From a bacterium (GTDB taxonomy: Bacteria; Ratteibacteria; UBA8468; B48-G9; JAFGKM01): a stretch of DNA of 10,598 bases. The notes under the pieces were generated by a model that searched no databases, was not told the DNA's origin, and was given only the letters and a program-made list of their open reading frames with translations. The position numbers and the translations under genes are program-made. The stretch is from positions 1-10,598 of the forward strand of contig DAORXQ010000062.1 of the NCBI GenBank assembly GCA_035371905.1. The letters run 5' to 3'. This document shows positions 1 through 8,518 of this stretch, piece after piece (position 1 is the first letter of the stretch; each line of letters starts with the position of its first letter).

Positions 1-1
1 A

Positions 2-802
2 ACTTATCCTGAAATTTTTAATGAAATATGGGAAATAAAAGAAGAAAAAATATATTTACTTCCATGTAAAATAGAAAAAACTATTATAAGTGAAAAACCA
101 TTGGATATTAATTACATTGAAAAAAAAGAACCTGTTTTTTATGATTTTGGTGAAAAAATATTTGAATATATAAACCCTGTAAAGTTCTGGAAATACTACA
201 AAATAAAAGAAAATCATGGTATTTCACTTCTGAAAATAGAGGGAAATAATGACATTATGATAAAAAAGAATATTGGAGAAGGGAATATAATTTTATTTCC
301 TTTTGTTTTGAAAAATGAATGGACTAATTTTCAAAATAAACCATTTTTCCCTGTTTTTTTAAGTAAAATCATTGAAAACTATGCAAAAGACACAAATGTG
401 AATTATATCATAGGAAATCAGAAAAAGATGAATATTCCTAAAGATACTGAAAAAATTGAGATTTATAAACCTGATGGAGAACTTTTTAAAATTGTTTTAA
501 AAAATGAAAATTATGAATTTAATCCTGACATTCCTGGTTTCTGGAAAATTAAATTTTATAAAGAAAAAGAAAAAAAGATTGCAGTAAATGTTGATAGCAG
601 TGAAGGAAATTTACAAAAAATATCTTATAAAGAAATCAAAGAGTTATTTCATGGTAATCTAAAAATTATAAATGATGAAAAATTTGAAAAATTTGAAAAG
701 AATGTTTTAAAAAGTAGAGATTTAACAGATTTTTTCCTTTCAACTGCTTTTATTTTTCTTTTTTTAAATGTACTTTTTTCTGAAATAATGAAATTTAGAT
801 AA
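2..802 (+). CDS. BatA-type membrane protein, C-terminal part (5' end outside window)
   Basis: The frame is open from base 2 with no stop, so this is the last 266 residues of a longer gene. The TTG at 101 is internal and not a credible start. The fragment shows the usual C-terminal half of BatA-domain proteins. First comes a 'gkGniilfpf...W.nf..kpfFpvfLskiieny' region (about nt 264-385), in which the protein normally tests whether a value is restored before the final domain. Then come a small beta domain and an 'AVNVDSSEGNL' motif (nt 582-614), matching the family's FAVNVDPxESDL. Last is one membrane helix (about nt 729-780) with a short basic tail. The N-terminal double membrane segment and any VWA domain would lie upstream. 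The downstream VWA gene starts 2 nt after the stop, giving the normal BatA-VWA order. Such proteins are thought to work with MoxR AAA+ ATPases at the membrane. The family call is good; the exact role is unknown. Confidence 0.82.
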   Translation, partial: TYPEIFNEIWEIKEEKIYLLPCKIEKTIISEKPLDINYIEKKEPVFYDFGEKIFEYINPVKFWKYYKIKENHGISLLKIEGNNDIMIKKNIGEGNIILFPFVLKNEWTNFQNKPFFPVFLSKIIENYAKDTNVNYIIGNQKKMNIPKDTEKIEIYKPDGELFKIVLKNENYEFNPDIPGFWKIKFYKEKEKKIAVNVDSSEGNLQKISYKEIKELFHGNLKIINDEKFEKFEKNVLKSRDLTDFFLSTAFIFLFLNVLFSEIMKFR

Positions 803-804
803 AA

Positions 805-2886
805 ATGGAAATAAAAATAAATACAGAACTCGGAGTTTTCAACATTTTCTTAATATTTTTTTTATTCATAATAATTGTTTTTATCCTTTACAAAACAGTT
901 TTTTTAAAAAATAATAAATTAATATTTCTTCTTGATTTTTTTTCCGCAATTTTACTTCTTTCAATAATTTTACAGATTGAAATTACCTTAAAAATTAAGA
1001 AGAGAGAAAAAAGTAATTTAGTTATATTGATTGATACATCTTTAAGTATGTCAATAGAAGAAAACGGAAAAAAACGATTTGACACGACAAAAGAAATATT
1101 GAAAAAATACAGCAAGAGATTAAAAAAATATAAACCAGTTTTTTATACATTTGGTTCTTCTCTAAAAAAAATAGAAGAAAAAGATATAGAAAAACTTAAA
1201 GTTCAGGATGAAGAAACAAACATTTTAAAAAACATATTAAAAATAAGAGAAATAAATAAAAATAATAAAATTTCAGGTATTCTATTATTTAGTGATGGAA
1301 TAGAAACATCTTCTACAACTATTAATGATCTCAAAAATATTGAAATACCTGTTTATACAATTGTATCAAGGAAAAGTGATTTAAAAGATATAAGTATAGA
1401 CAGAGTAACGGGTTCTCAATATATATATAAAGGAGAAAAAAATAAAATAGAAGTTTTTCTTAAATCATCTAATTTTAGAGATAAAAAAGTAAAAATAAAC
1501 TTGAAAAAAAATAATAAAACATTAGATAGTAAAATCATAGAGGTTAAAGAAGAAAATCAAAAAGTAGAATTTGAAATTATTTCAGAAAATTCAGGTTATG
1601 AAATTTATGAAATTGAAGTTATTTCAGATGAAAAAGAATTAAATAACGAAAACAACAGGAAAAATTTTGTAGTTATGAATATATCACCACTGATAAAAGT
1701 TTTGTATATTGAAGGATATTTAAGATGGGAATACAAATTTTTAAAAAATTTTCTTGAGGGAAATCCAAATATAGAGTCCATCTCTATAATAAATATAGGG
1801 AAACAAACTTATCAACAAACTGGAGGAAAAGAATTTAATTTTCAGGGGAGTTTATTTGAAAAAAAATCTGATTTTGAGAACTTCCACATTATTATTTTAG
1901 GTGATATAGATTTTTCAGGATTTAGCAAAATACAGATGAAAAATATAGAAGAAATTGTAAATAACGGTTCCAACATAATTTTTCTTGGTGGTAAAAATTT
2001 TCTAAAAGGTATAAAAAACTCACCATTAGAAAATGTAATACCGGTTAAAATCCAGGGTAATGAAAATATATTAATTGAAGAAGAGTTCATCCCGATTTTA
2101 ACTACTTCTGGGAAAAATCTTTTTATTTTTGATGAATTTATGAACTTTCCTCCTCTCTTTACTATAAACAACATAAAATATATTACAGATGATTCAATTC
2201 CAATTTTTATAAAAAAAGATGGCAATATTCTTATGGCATATAAATTGTGCAATAAAGGAAGTTCTTTAATCATTGGAACTGATAGTTTATGGAAATGGTA
2301 TATTTCTGGATATAAAAATAAATTTGAAACTCTTTTTAATGGAATTATAAGATTTTTAATACCCCCTGAAAAATATTTAAAATTAAAAACACAAACTCCT
2401 GAATTCAAACAGGAAAGAAATATATATAAAAAAGGGGAGATGATAGAAATAGAAACTTTTTTTGAAAATAATGAAATAAAAGAAAAAACAAATTTCAATC
2501 TTATAACTCCTACCGGTGAAAAAGAAACACTAAAATTAGAAGAAAATAAAATTAAGTTCAGGACGGATAAAGAAGGAGTATATATAATTGAGGGTGGAAA
2601 TGGAATTTATAAAAACTTTATACATGTTTATGTAAACAGCAAAGGAATAGAATTGCTAAATTGTATTCCTGATTATCAATATTTAAAAACTATTTCAGAA
2701 TTTTCTGGAGGAAAATTTATACCTTTAGAAGAAGTAAAAAATTTTGAAAAATATATACCTTTATCTACTAAAAGTGAAAATCTAAAATTTAAAGTTACAA
2801 AAGAAAATAGAAAAGCACTCATTTTTGTTCTTTATATAACCCTGAATTACTCTTGGTTTTTAAGAAGAAAAAGGGGTATTATATAA
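805..2886 (+). CDS. Membrane-anchored VWA protein with non-catalytic GATase1-like domain
   Basis: The protein has 693 residues, a normal size for this PVC-type family. Two membrane helices (about residues 13-29 and 39-57) precede a von Willebrand A domain (about 70-195). Its MIDAS metal site looks intact: DTSLS at 77-81, a candidate Thr at 138 and SDG at 163-165. A linker beta domain follows. Next is a class-I glutamine-amidotransferase-like fold (about 296-405) marked by LYIEG.LRWEYKFLK, IILGDIDF and IIFLGGKNF. That domain contains no Cys, so glutaminase activity is unlikely and it probably serves as a binding fold. An Ig-like domain (about 540-615), a 'sefsGGKFiPLEE' segment and a final membrane helix (about 670-687) with a basic tail complete it. 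The architecture puts the VWA and GATase-like domains between membrane anchors. The start is the ATG 2 nt after the preceding stop; no proper Shine-Dalgarno is visible. It is likely coupled to both neighbours. Confidence 0.87.
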   Translation: MEIKINTELGVFNIFLIFFLFIIIVFILYKTVFLKNNKLIFLLDFFSAILLLSIILQIEITLKIKKREKSNLVILIDTSLSMSIEENGKKRFDTTKEILKKYSKRLKKYKPVFYTFGSSLKKIEEKDIEKLKVQDEETNILKNILKIREINKNNKISGILLFSDGIETSSTTINDLKNIEIPVYTIVSRKSDLKDISIDRVTGSQYIYKGEKNKIEVFLKSSNFRDKKVKINLKKNNKTLDSKIIEVKEENQKVEFEIISENSGYEIYEIEVISDEKELNNENNRKNFVVMNISPLIKVLYIEGYLRWEYKFLKNFLEGNPNIESISIINIGKQTYQQTGGKEFNFQGSLFEKKSDFENFHIIILGDIDFSGFSKIQMKNIEEIVNNGSNIIFLGGKNFLKGIKNSPLENVIPVKIQGNENILIEEEFIPILTTSGKNLFIFDEFMNFPPLFTINNIKYITDDSIPIFIKKDGNILMAYKLCNKGSSLIIGTDSLWKWYISGYKNKFETLFNGIIRFLIPPEKYLKLKTQTPEFKQERNIYKKGEMIEIETFFENNEIKEKTNFNLITPTGEKETLKLEENKIKFRTDKEGVYIIEGGNGIYKNFIHVYVNSKGIELLNCIPDYQYLKTISEFSGGKFIPLEEVKNFEKYIPLSTKSENLKFKVTKENRKALIFVLYITLNYSWFLRRKRGII

Positions 2887-2889
2887 AAG

Positions 2890-5634
2890 ATGGAATATAC
2901 TGAATTTATTTTTAATTATTTAAACAGATATAGAAACTTTGAAATAAAAAGAAAAATAAAAGAAAACATTTTATGTTCAATACTTTCGTGGCTAACATTT
3001 TTTTTAATTTTTATAGTTATAATTTCATTTTATCCATTACCTGTTTTAATACATTTTACAAGATTTTTTTCCTTCCTTTTATATTTCTTTTTCATTTTCA
3101 AGATTTACAAGGATATCAAATTTTTTAAAAAAATGTCTTTTGAAGACCTTGCAATTAACTTTGAAAAAAAATTTCAGGAGATAAATAATCATCTTATAAA
3201 TACAATCCAGATAATTAAAAAAAGTAATTTTTATCCAGCAGAATTTATTGAAAAACTTAAAGTTAAAACATTTGAAATTATTAAAAATATACCTCCTGAA
3301 AGGGGAATAGGGAATAAAAAGATAATTTTACTTTTAAAGGAAATTTCAGTAGTATTGATTTTATTTATTTTATTGATTTATTTATCCCCGCAAAAATTCA
3401 AAAAATGGTTAACCACAATATTTACAGGTTTTACTTTAAACTATTATATAGAACCTGGAAATTATGAAATTACAAAAGGTGAATCACTAAAAATAAAATT
3501 TTATAGCAAAGAACATTTACCATCTTTTATAGAAATTGAAAGTAAATCAACAAAAAATAAATTTCCTATGAAAAATGAAAAATTTTATTATTCATATTTT
3601 ATAGAGAATGTGGATTCTCCTTTTAATTATAGAGTAATAAATCCTGAATTAATAACTCCATGGTATAAAGTTGATATTCTTGAAAGAACAAATATCCAGA
3701 AAATCTCACTGGTATTGAAATATCCTTCCTATACAAAAAAATCAGTGGAAAAGAAAGAAATTGATTTTACATCTTTTGAAGTGTTTAAAAATACGGAACT
3801 TGAAATGGAGTTTTTTTTCAATAATAAAGTAGGAGATGCATATTTGATTTTAAGCAATGGTTCCATATTAACTGCAAAGGGAACTTCAAATAGAAAAAAG
3901 TTTAAATTTACTGTAAATGAACCACTATTTTACAAGTTAAAATTCTATGATTTTGTTACCAAAAAATATCTTTCCACAGAAAATGAAAAAATTCATATAA
4001 TATATGACAATTCACCTTTTATAGAAGTTTTAGAACCGGGTAAAGATATATTTAAAAAACCCGGTGAAAAATTCAAAATAAAAATTTTTGCAGAAGATGA
4101 TTTTGGTATAAAAGAAATAAGGTTTAAAATGAATACAATACCAAATGAAATAGGGAAAAATGATATTACTTTTTATATTCAAAAATTTCCATCTGAAAGT
4201 TTAAAACAAACAATTGAAACTTATTTAGTATTACCATTAAAATTTGAAAAACCTATCTATTATTACATAGAGTGTATTGACAACTCACAACCTGTCAAAA
4301 ATAAAGGAGTTTCTTCTATTTATTACATTTTTCCATATACAAAAGGGATAGAAGGAAATACTTTAAACAATTATCTTTCTAAAAAAGAAGTGGAAAATGA
4401 AAAATTAACAAATTTTTTAGAAAAACTTGCTGAAAAATTAAAAGAATTTATTGAAAAAGAAAATGAAGTTATAAAAGGTGAAAAAAGATTAGAAAACATA
4501 AAAAAAATAACTGAAGAAAAAGATTTAAATAATTTAATTGAAGTACAGAGTGATTATTTTAAAACATTTCAAAAGATGGTTAACGACTTAAATAAAATCA
4601 GTAAACAGACAGAAGGAAAATTTACATTATCTGATGAATTAGTTGAAATGATATCCCATATTCAAAAGTCAATTGAAAACTTAAAAAAAGAAGCAATACA
4701 CATGGCTATTTCTGAATCACAAATGGGTCTTGAACTTGCTAAAGAAATTACTTCAAATCTTGAAAGATGGCTTGCAGGAAGCCCGGATAATATAAAGTGG
4801 GACCTTCAGGAACCATCAAAAGATTACAAGGTACCTGAACCTGCTTTACCAGATGAACTTGAAGATATAATAGGAGAATTAATTGAAAAAGAAGAAGAGA
4901 TGAAAGAAGAAATTGAAGATATTACAAGTAGTTGGATGGACAGTATAGATAAAGGAGCAGGGTGGGGTGTTTCAGATGGACCTATTAGCAATATGAGTGC
5001 TAAAGGAATAACAGGAAATTTAATGCCCAATCAACAGGAAATAGGAGGAAGAAGTGGTGAAGGTAGAACTGGAAGGAGTTATGGAGAAATGGTAGAAAAA
5101 ACAGCCACAGGAAAAGGAGGAAGACAAACACCTGCAAGATTAACACCGGATAATTTTGAACCGGGAGAAATACAAGATAAAAGTAAAGAAAATCCTCTGG
5201 GTCCTACAGGAGGTGGGAAAACAAGTGGATGGGGACCATCTGGACTTACAGGATTTGAAGGAGATACAACATTCAGATATAACCAATTGTTAGAAAAACA
5301 GAAAGAAATTATTGATAAAGCGGAAAAAATTTTACTTGAATTAAAATCTACAAATATATATAACCCACAACTTGAAAAAGCAATATCCCAGATGAAAAAT
5401 TTTCAGATTCAACTAAAAACAGGAAGGTATAATGAATTATTAAAAACAAAAAGTGAAATAATTTCTTCTTTGAAAGAATTCAATCACTCATTTGTGAGAA
5501 GGGAATTGATTAAAAAAGAAAAAATAGAAAAGGAAAAAACAGGAGAATCTATTTCTAAAAATATATACCAGGATAAAATTCCAGATGGATACGAAAATAT
5601 TGTTCTTAAATATTTTTCACTTAATTTAAAATGA
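2890..5634 (+). CDS. DUF4175-like large membrane protein with Gly-rich linker
   Basis: A protein of 914 residues. Two membrane helices lie near the N-terminus (about 27-47 and 51-70) and a third at about 150-166. The section from about 180 to 490 is beta-rich and includes the family hallmarks 'l.lkYPSYTkks' (near 280) and 'pGeKFKIKIFAEDDFGIKEIRFK'-like text (near 395-415), seen in Planctomycetes/Verrucomicrobia proteins annotated as DUF4175. Residues about 498-630 are charged helices or coiled coil. An acidic segment (about 650-680) leads into a Gly/Ser/Thr-rich linker (about 690-793) holding 'GEMVEKTATGKGGRQTPARL' and 'GPTGGGKTSGWG'. A helical tail of about 115 residues ends the protein. Most of the chain should lie outside the cytoplasmic membrane. 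It starts 3 nt after the VWA gene, and its TGA overlaps the next ATG by 4 nt. Function is not established; a scaffold or substrate-holding role beside the VWA proteins is inference. Confidence 0.8.
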   Translation: MEYTEFIFNYLNRYRNFEIKRKIKENILCSILSWLTFFLIFIVIISFYPLPVLIHFTRFFSFLLYFFFIFKIYKDIKFFKKMSFEDLAINFEKKFQEINNHLINTIQIIKKSNFYPAEFIEKLKVKTFEIIKNIPPERGIGNKKIILLLKEISVVLILFILLIYLSPQKFKKWLTTIFTGFTLNYYIEPGNYEITKGESLKIKFYSKEHLPSFIEIESKSTKNKFPMKNEKFYYSYFIENVDSPFNYRVINPELITPWYKVDILERTNIQKISLVLKYPSYTKKSVEKKEIDFTSFEVFKNTELEMEFFFNNKVGDAYLILSNGSILTAKGTSNRKKFKFTVNEPLFYKLKFYDFVTKKYLSTENEKIHIIYDNSPFIEVLEPGKDIFKKPGEKFKIKIFAEDDFGIKEIRFKMNTIPNEIGKNDITFYIQKFPSESLKQTIETYLVLPLKFEKPIYYYIECIDNSQPVKNKGVSSIYYIFPYTKGIEGNTLNNYLSKKEVENEKLTNFLEKLAEKLKEFIEKENEVIKGEKRLENIKKITEEKDLNNLIEVQSDYFKTFQKMVNDLNKISKQTEGKFTLSDELVEMISHIQKSIENLKKEAIHMAISESQMGLELAKEITSNLERWLAGSPDNIKWDLQEPSKDYKVPEPALPDELEDIIGELIEKEEEMKEEIEDITSSWMDSIDKGAGWGVSDGPISNMSAKGITGNLMPNQQEIGGRSGEGRTGRSYGEMVEKTATGKGGRQTPARLTPDNFEPGEIQDKSKENPLGPTGGGKTSGWGPSGLTGFEGDTTFRYNQLLEKQKEIIDKAEKILLELKSTNIYNPQLEKAISQMKNFQIQLKTGRYNELLKTKSEIISSLKEFNHSFVRRELIKKEKIEKEKTGESISKNIYQDKIPDGYENIVLKYFSLNLK
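5631..5634 (+). other. ATGA stop/start overlap (translational coupling)
   Basis: The TGA stop of the DUF4175-like gene (5632-5634) overlaps the ATG of the exported beta protein (5631-5633). No Shine-Dalgarno precedes it ('cacttaatttaaa'), so reinitiation by the terminating ribosome is the likely way the second protein starts. Confidence 0.85.
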
Positions 5635-6536
5635 AGATTATAATTATAAATTTTATTTTTTTCATTTCCATTTTATTCTGTGAAAATTTTGAATTTACAT
5701 TATCTTCAGTAAAAAATGTTTTCTATGAAGAAGAGGAAGTAATTCTAAATCTTAAAATAAAAAATTTAAGTAAAGAAAATGAAGAAATAAAAGTTCAGTA
5801 CCTGCAACCAAAAGAAAAAAATTTTTTATTTGTTGGTGAAAACTGGTCTTTAGAAGTAATTTCAAATAATAAAAAAATTGAAAATTTTACAAATCATATT
5901 CCTCCTGAACCAAAACCCGGAGAATTAAATATATCAGTAAAACCAGAAGAAATATTAAACTTTTCAATTCCTTTTCCTTATTACTATTATCCATTAGCAT
6001 TTCCTTTAAAATTTAAAGTATGCTTAAAATATAAAAATTTTTCTTCTAATGAAATTGAGTTTGTCGTTTTAGAAAGTAAAGGGAAAAATCTAAAAAATAG
6101 TTTAATATTAAATTATGATTTTAGAGAAGGAGAGGAATACCCCTATGGATGGAAAATCGGAAACAATAATGTTAAATGGGAAAATAAAGATTTTATCAGT
6201 TTTTCTCTTAATAAAGAAACTGCAGAAGGAGAAGGTTTATGGATTTATTCCATTTTTAATGAAATTAAAACACCGTCTCAATATCTTCTTTCTGTAAAAT
6301 GTAAAAGTGAAGGTCCTAATATTATTATTTTTATTGAAGGATGGGGAATTGTAAAAGGAAGAAAAAGATGCATAGAAAGGAATGAATGTCATATTTTTCC
6401 TGAAAATAAATGGAAAGAATATAATTTTAATATCAAGTTTGAAAACGAAAATGTTAAATGGTTTAGAGTAAAACTCTATTCATATTTAAATGAAGGAAAA
6501 GTTTATTTTGACAGAGTTGAATTGAATAAAAAATGA
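5631..6536 (+). CDS. Exported all-beta protein with carbohydrate-binding-like C-terminal domain
   Basis: This 301-residue protein begins with a short basic start and a hydrophobic stretch (about residues 4-17), read as a Sec signal peptide ending near FCENF. The Cys at the end of that stretch lacks a good lipobox because Phe precedes it, so lipoprotein anchoring is doubtful. Residues about 20-145 look like an Ig-like or transglutaminase-flanking beta domain, with 'vknvfyeeeevilnlkiknls' and a Tyr/Pro-rich patch near 118-125. Residues about 155-301 resemble a jelly-roll carbohydrate-binding module of the CBM4/9/22 type: it opens with 'NSLILNYDF.eG....GW', has a 'KWKEYNFNIKF' strand, and closes with 'gkvYFDRVELNKK'. 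Only the pattern supports sugar binding; no ligand is known. It overlaps both neighbours by ATGA, so it is very probably made together with the DUF4175-like and PA14/TPR proteins. Confidence 0.68.
   Translation: MKIIIINFIFFISILFCENFEFTLSSVKNVFYEEEEVILNLKIKNLSKENEEIKVQYLQPKEKNFLFVGENWSLEVISNNKKIENFTNHIPPEPKPGELNISVKPEEILNFSIPFPYYYYPLAFPLKFKVCLKYKNFSSNEIEFVVLESKGKNLKNSLILNYDFREGEEYPYGWKIGNNNVKWENKDFISFSLNKETAEGEGLWIYSIFNEIKTPSQYLLSVKCKSEGPNIIIFIEGWGIVKGRKRCIERNECHIFPENKWKEYNFNIKFENENVKWFRVKLYSYLNEGKVYFDRVELNKK
6533..6536 (+). other. ATGA stop/start overlap (translational coupling)
   Basis: The TGA of the exported beta protein (6534-6536) overlaps the ATG of the PA14/PKD/TPR gene (6533-6535). 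The upstream bases are 'gaattgaataaaaa', without a ribosome site. The two exported proteins are thereby tied in synthesis. Confidence 0.85.
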
Positions 6537-8515
6537 AAAAAATATTTTTTATATTTTTTAATTTAATTTTACTAAATTATTCAGAAAACTGGTGGAATAC
6601 GGAATGGAAATACAGAAAAAAAGTTTCTTTTAACTTTCCAGAAGAAGAATTACCTTATAAAAAAGTAGGTGTTATAAATTTTACAGGAAATTGTAAAGAT
6701 AACGGAGAAGACATAAGAGTAATTGACGAAGAAGGAAAAGAAGTTGAATACTGTATTGTAAGTTCCAGAAAGCCCAAATATCAAATATTAATTCCTCTTG
6801 ATAAAAAAATGTATTATATTTATTATGGAAATCCAAAAAGTCAAAAGAAAAACTACAATTTTAATCCACAATGTGGATTAATTCTTGAAATATATGAAAG
6901 AAAAGACGATAAGGTTTCTGACTGGAATGAAAGTAAAAAGACATTGGAAAAGAGCATAAAAGAGGGGAAATTAATAGGAAAAAGTATTTGGAAAAAGATA
7001 TGGGATGCAACAAATCCCTTTGGTTATCAAAAAGATGTAATTAAAATATATACAGGATATTTTTATATAGAAAAAGAAGGAAACTATGAATTTGCAACAT
7101 CTTCATCCGGTCCTTCATTTTTATTCATAGATGATAAATTAGTTGCAAATTGGCCTGGCTGGCATCCTGCAAGACCATTTATTACACCTGAACAATCAGG
7201 TTTTGTAAATTTATCAAAAGGTATTCATAAACTTATTTACTATCATTTTGGAGGTTATAATTACGAAATCTGCGTAGCAGTTTTTAAATCATATGATAAA
7301 AATGAATTTGAAGTAATTTCAGAAAAATTTTTTATACCTATCTTTGAAGGGGAACTATTAGAATCTGAAAAATTAGATGGAAAAATAAATATTGATTTTG
7401 AATGGGAGAACATAAATTTTTTAAGGAGGGAAAACTGGAATCTAATAACCTATAAATTTATTGCAAAAAACTATTCCGGAGAAGATATATCCTATGAATG
7501 GGATTTTGGGGATGGTCAGAAAAAAACAGGAAAAGAGGTGTTTCATACTTATATAGGAGAAGAAAATTATAATGTAAATCTAACTGTTAAAAATAAAAAA
7601 GGAGAGGTTGAAACTGTAAGTTATACAATAAATGTTGAACAGGACTATTCAAAAATTTATCTTAATCCAAGAAAAACAGAAGAATATATAGATGAATTTG
7701 TAAACTTTAATTTAAAAACTCTTCCAAGTGAAAAATTAAAAGCACTTGCAGAGATATTTTTATCTTATGACAGATTAGAAAATGCTTTTAATTGCTATAA
7801 AGAATTAAGAGAAAGAACTCTATCAACAATAGATAAAAGAACGATTAATTTGATTACTTTAAAACTTGCAAAAAAAATAGGTAAATTTGAAGAAAGTGAA
7901 AAAATATGTGAAGAAATTTTACAGGAAGAATATAATTTTGAGATTTTTTTATCATTGATAGATACATATATAGAAATGAATAAACTTGAAGAAGGGATGA
8001 AAAACTGTCAGAATATTTTAAATGAAAAAAATCTTAAGGAAGAAGAAAAGAAGAAAATAGAATTAAGGATTGCTGATATTTTGAGAATAAAAGGAGAGAA
8101 GGAAAAAGCAACTGAAATCTATAGAAAATACACTGATATAGCAGAGTATAAATTGAAAAATTATGTATACTATCAAACTGTTCTATATTACCTTAAGAAT
8201 AAAGATATATTAACAGGTATTGAATTACTGGATAAATGGGCAGAAGAATTTCCCTTATGTAAAATTGAAGGGAAATGGTCTGTTCTTAAAACAAAAATAT
8301 ATATTTTTAAAAATGACTATATTAATGCTTTAAGGGAAATAGAAATATTTATAAAAATAGCAGATAATGAAAATATTTTTCTGCCAGAAGCACTTTACCT
8401 TGCTTACCAGATAAGTAAAAAAATAAATATAAAGGAAAAAATTGAATATTATAAAGAAAGAATTTTAAAAGAATTTCCTGATACTGAATTTGCAAAAGAA
8501 CTAAAAAATAAATAG
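6533..8515 (+). CDS. Exported DUF2341-like / PA14 / PKD / TPR multidomain protein
   Basis: A 660-residue protein with a signal peptide (residues 1 to about 17, ending ..LNYSENWW). Domains in order: a DUF2341-like beta domain (about 20-113) with the hallmarks WWNTEWKYRKKVSF and YYIYYGNP; a PA14 domain (about 165-265) with 'GYFYIEKEGNYEFATSSSG' followed by FLFIDDKLVANWPGWHPA; a PKD domain (about 305-370) with the classic YEWDFGDG, HTY and YNVNLTV motifs; and from about 385 to the end an array of alpha-helical pairs typical of TPR repeats (for example 'FNCYKELRER', 'EKICEEIL', 'GEKEKATEIYRKYTD'). PA14 and PKD modules are common in secreted glycan-binding proteins. The TPR array suggests a protein partner, and a TPR protein also belongs to classical Bat operons (BatC). 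It overlaps the upstream gene by ATGA and ends with TAG 3 nt before the propeller gene. Placement outside the cytoplasm is inferred from the signal peptide. Confidence 0.82.
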   Translation: MKKIFFIFFNLILLNYSENWWNTEWKYRKKVSFNFPEEELPYKKVGVINFTGNCKDNGEDIRVIDEEGKEVEYCIVSSRKPKYQILIPLDKKMYYIYYGNPKSQKKNYNFNPQCGLILEIYERKDDKVSDWNESKKTLEKSIKEGKLIGKSIWKKIWDATNPFGYQKDVIKIYTGYFYIEKEGNYEFATSSSGPSFLFIDDKLVANWPGWHPARPFITPEQSGFVNLSKGIHKLIYYHFGGYNYEICVAVFKSYDKNEFEVISEKFFIPIFEGELLESEKLDGKINIDFEWENINFLRRENWNLITYKFIAKNYSGEDISYEWDFGDGQKKTGKEVFHTYIGEENYNVNLTVKNKKGEVETVSYTINVEQDYSKIYLNPRKTEEYIDEFVNFNLKTLPSEKLKALAEIFLSYDRLENAFNCYKELRERTLSTIDKRTINLITLKLAKKIGKFEESEKICEEILQEEYNFEIFLSLIDTYIEMNKLEEGMKNCQNILNEKNLKEEEKKKIELRIADILRIKGEKEKATEIYRKYTDIAEYKLKNYVYYQTVLYYLKNKDILTGIELLDKWAEEFPLCKIEGKWSVLKTKIYIFKNDYINALREIEIFIKIADNENIFLPEALYLAYQISKKINIKEKIEYYKERILKEFPDTEFAKELKNK

Positions 8516-8518
8516 GAA

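Noticed and set aside
101..802. Complete 233-residue gene starting at TTG 101
   Set aside because: The same frame is open from base 2, and the part before 101 reads as ordinary coding sequence, so the TTG is an internal Leu codon of a partial gene.
1842..2498. 218-codon open frame on the - strand
   Set aside because: It lies fully inside the VWA gene, whose domains are clear; the antisense product is Phe/Ser/Ile-rich low-quality text typical of the complement of AT-rich coding DNA.
4824..5030. 68-codon - strand frame opposite the DUF4175-like linker
   Set aside because: No recognisable protein features, entirely antisense to a supported gene; long only because the linker is Gly-rich and less AT-rich.
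5670..5690. Lipobox in the exported beta protein (..ILFCENF)
   Set aside because: The residue before Cys is Phe, not Gly/Ala/Ser, so lipoprotein processing is unlikely; kept as a plain signal peptide.
6115..6297. 60-codon + strand frame inside the exported beta protein gene
   Set aside because: Alternate-frame shadow of a supported gene; no start signal or domain.
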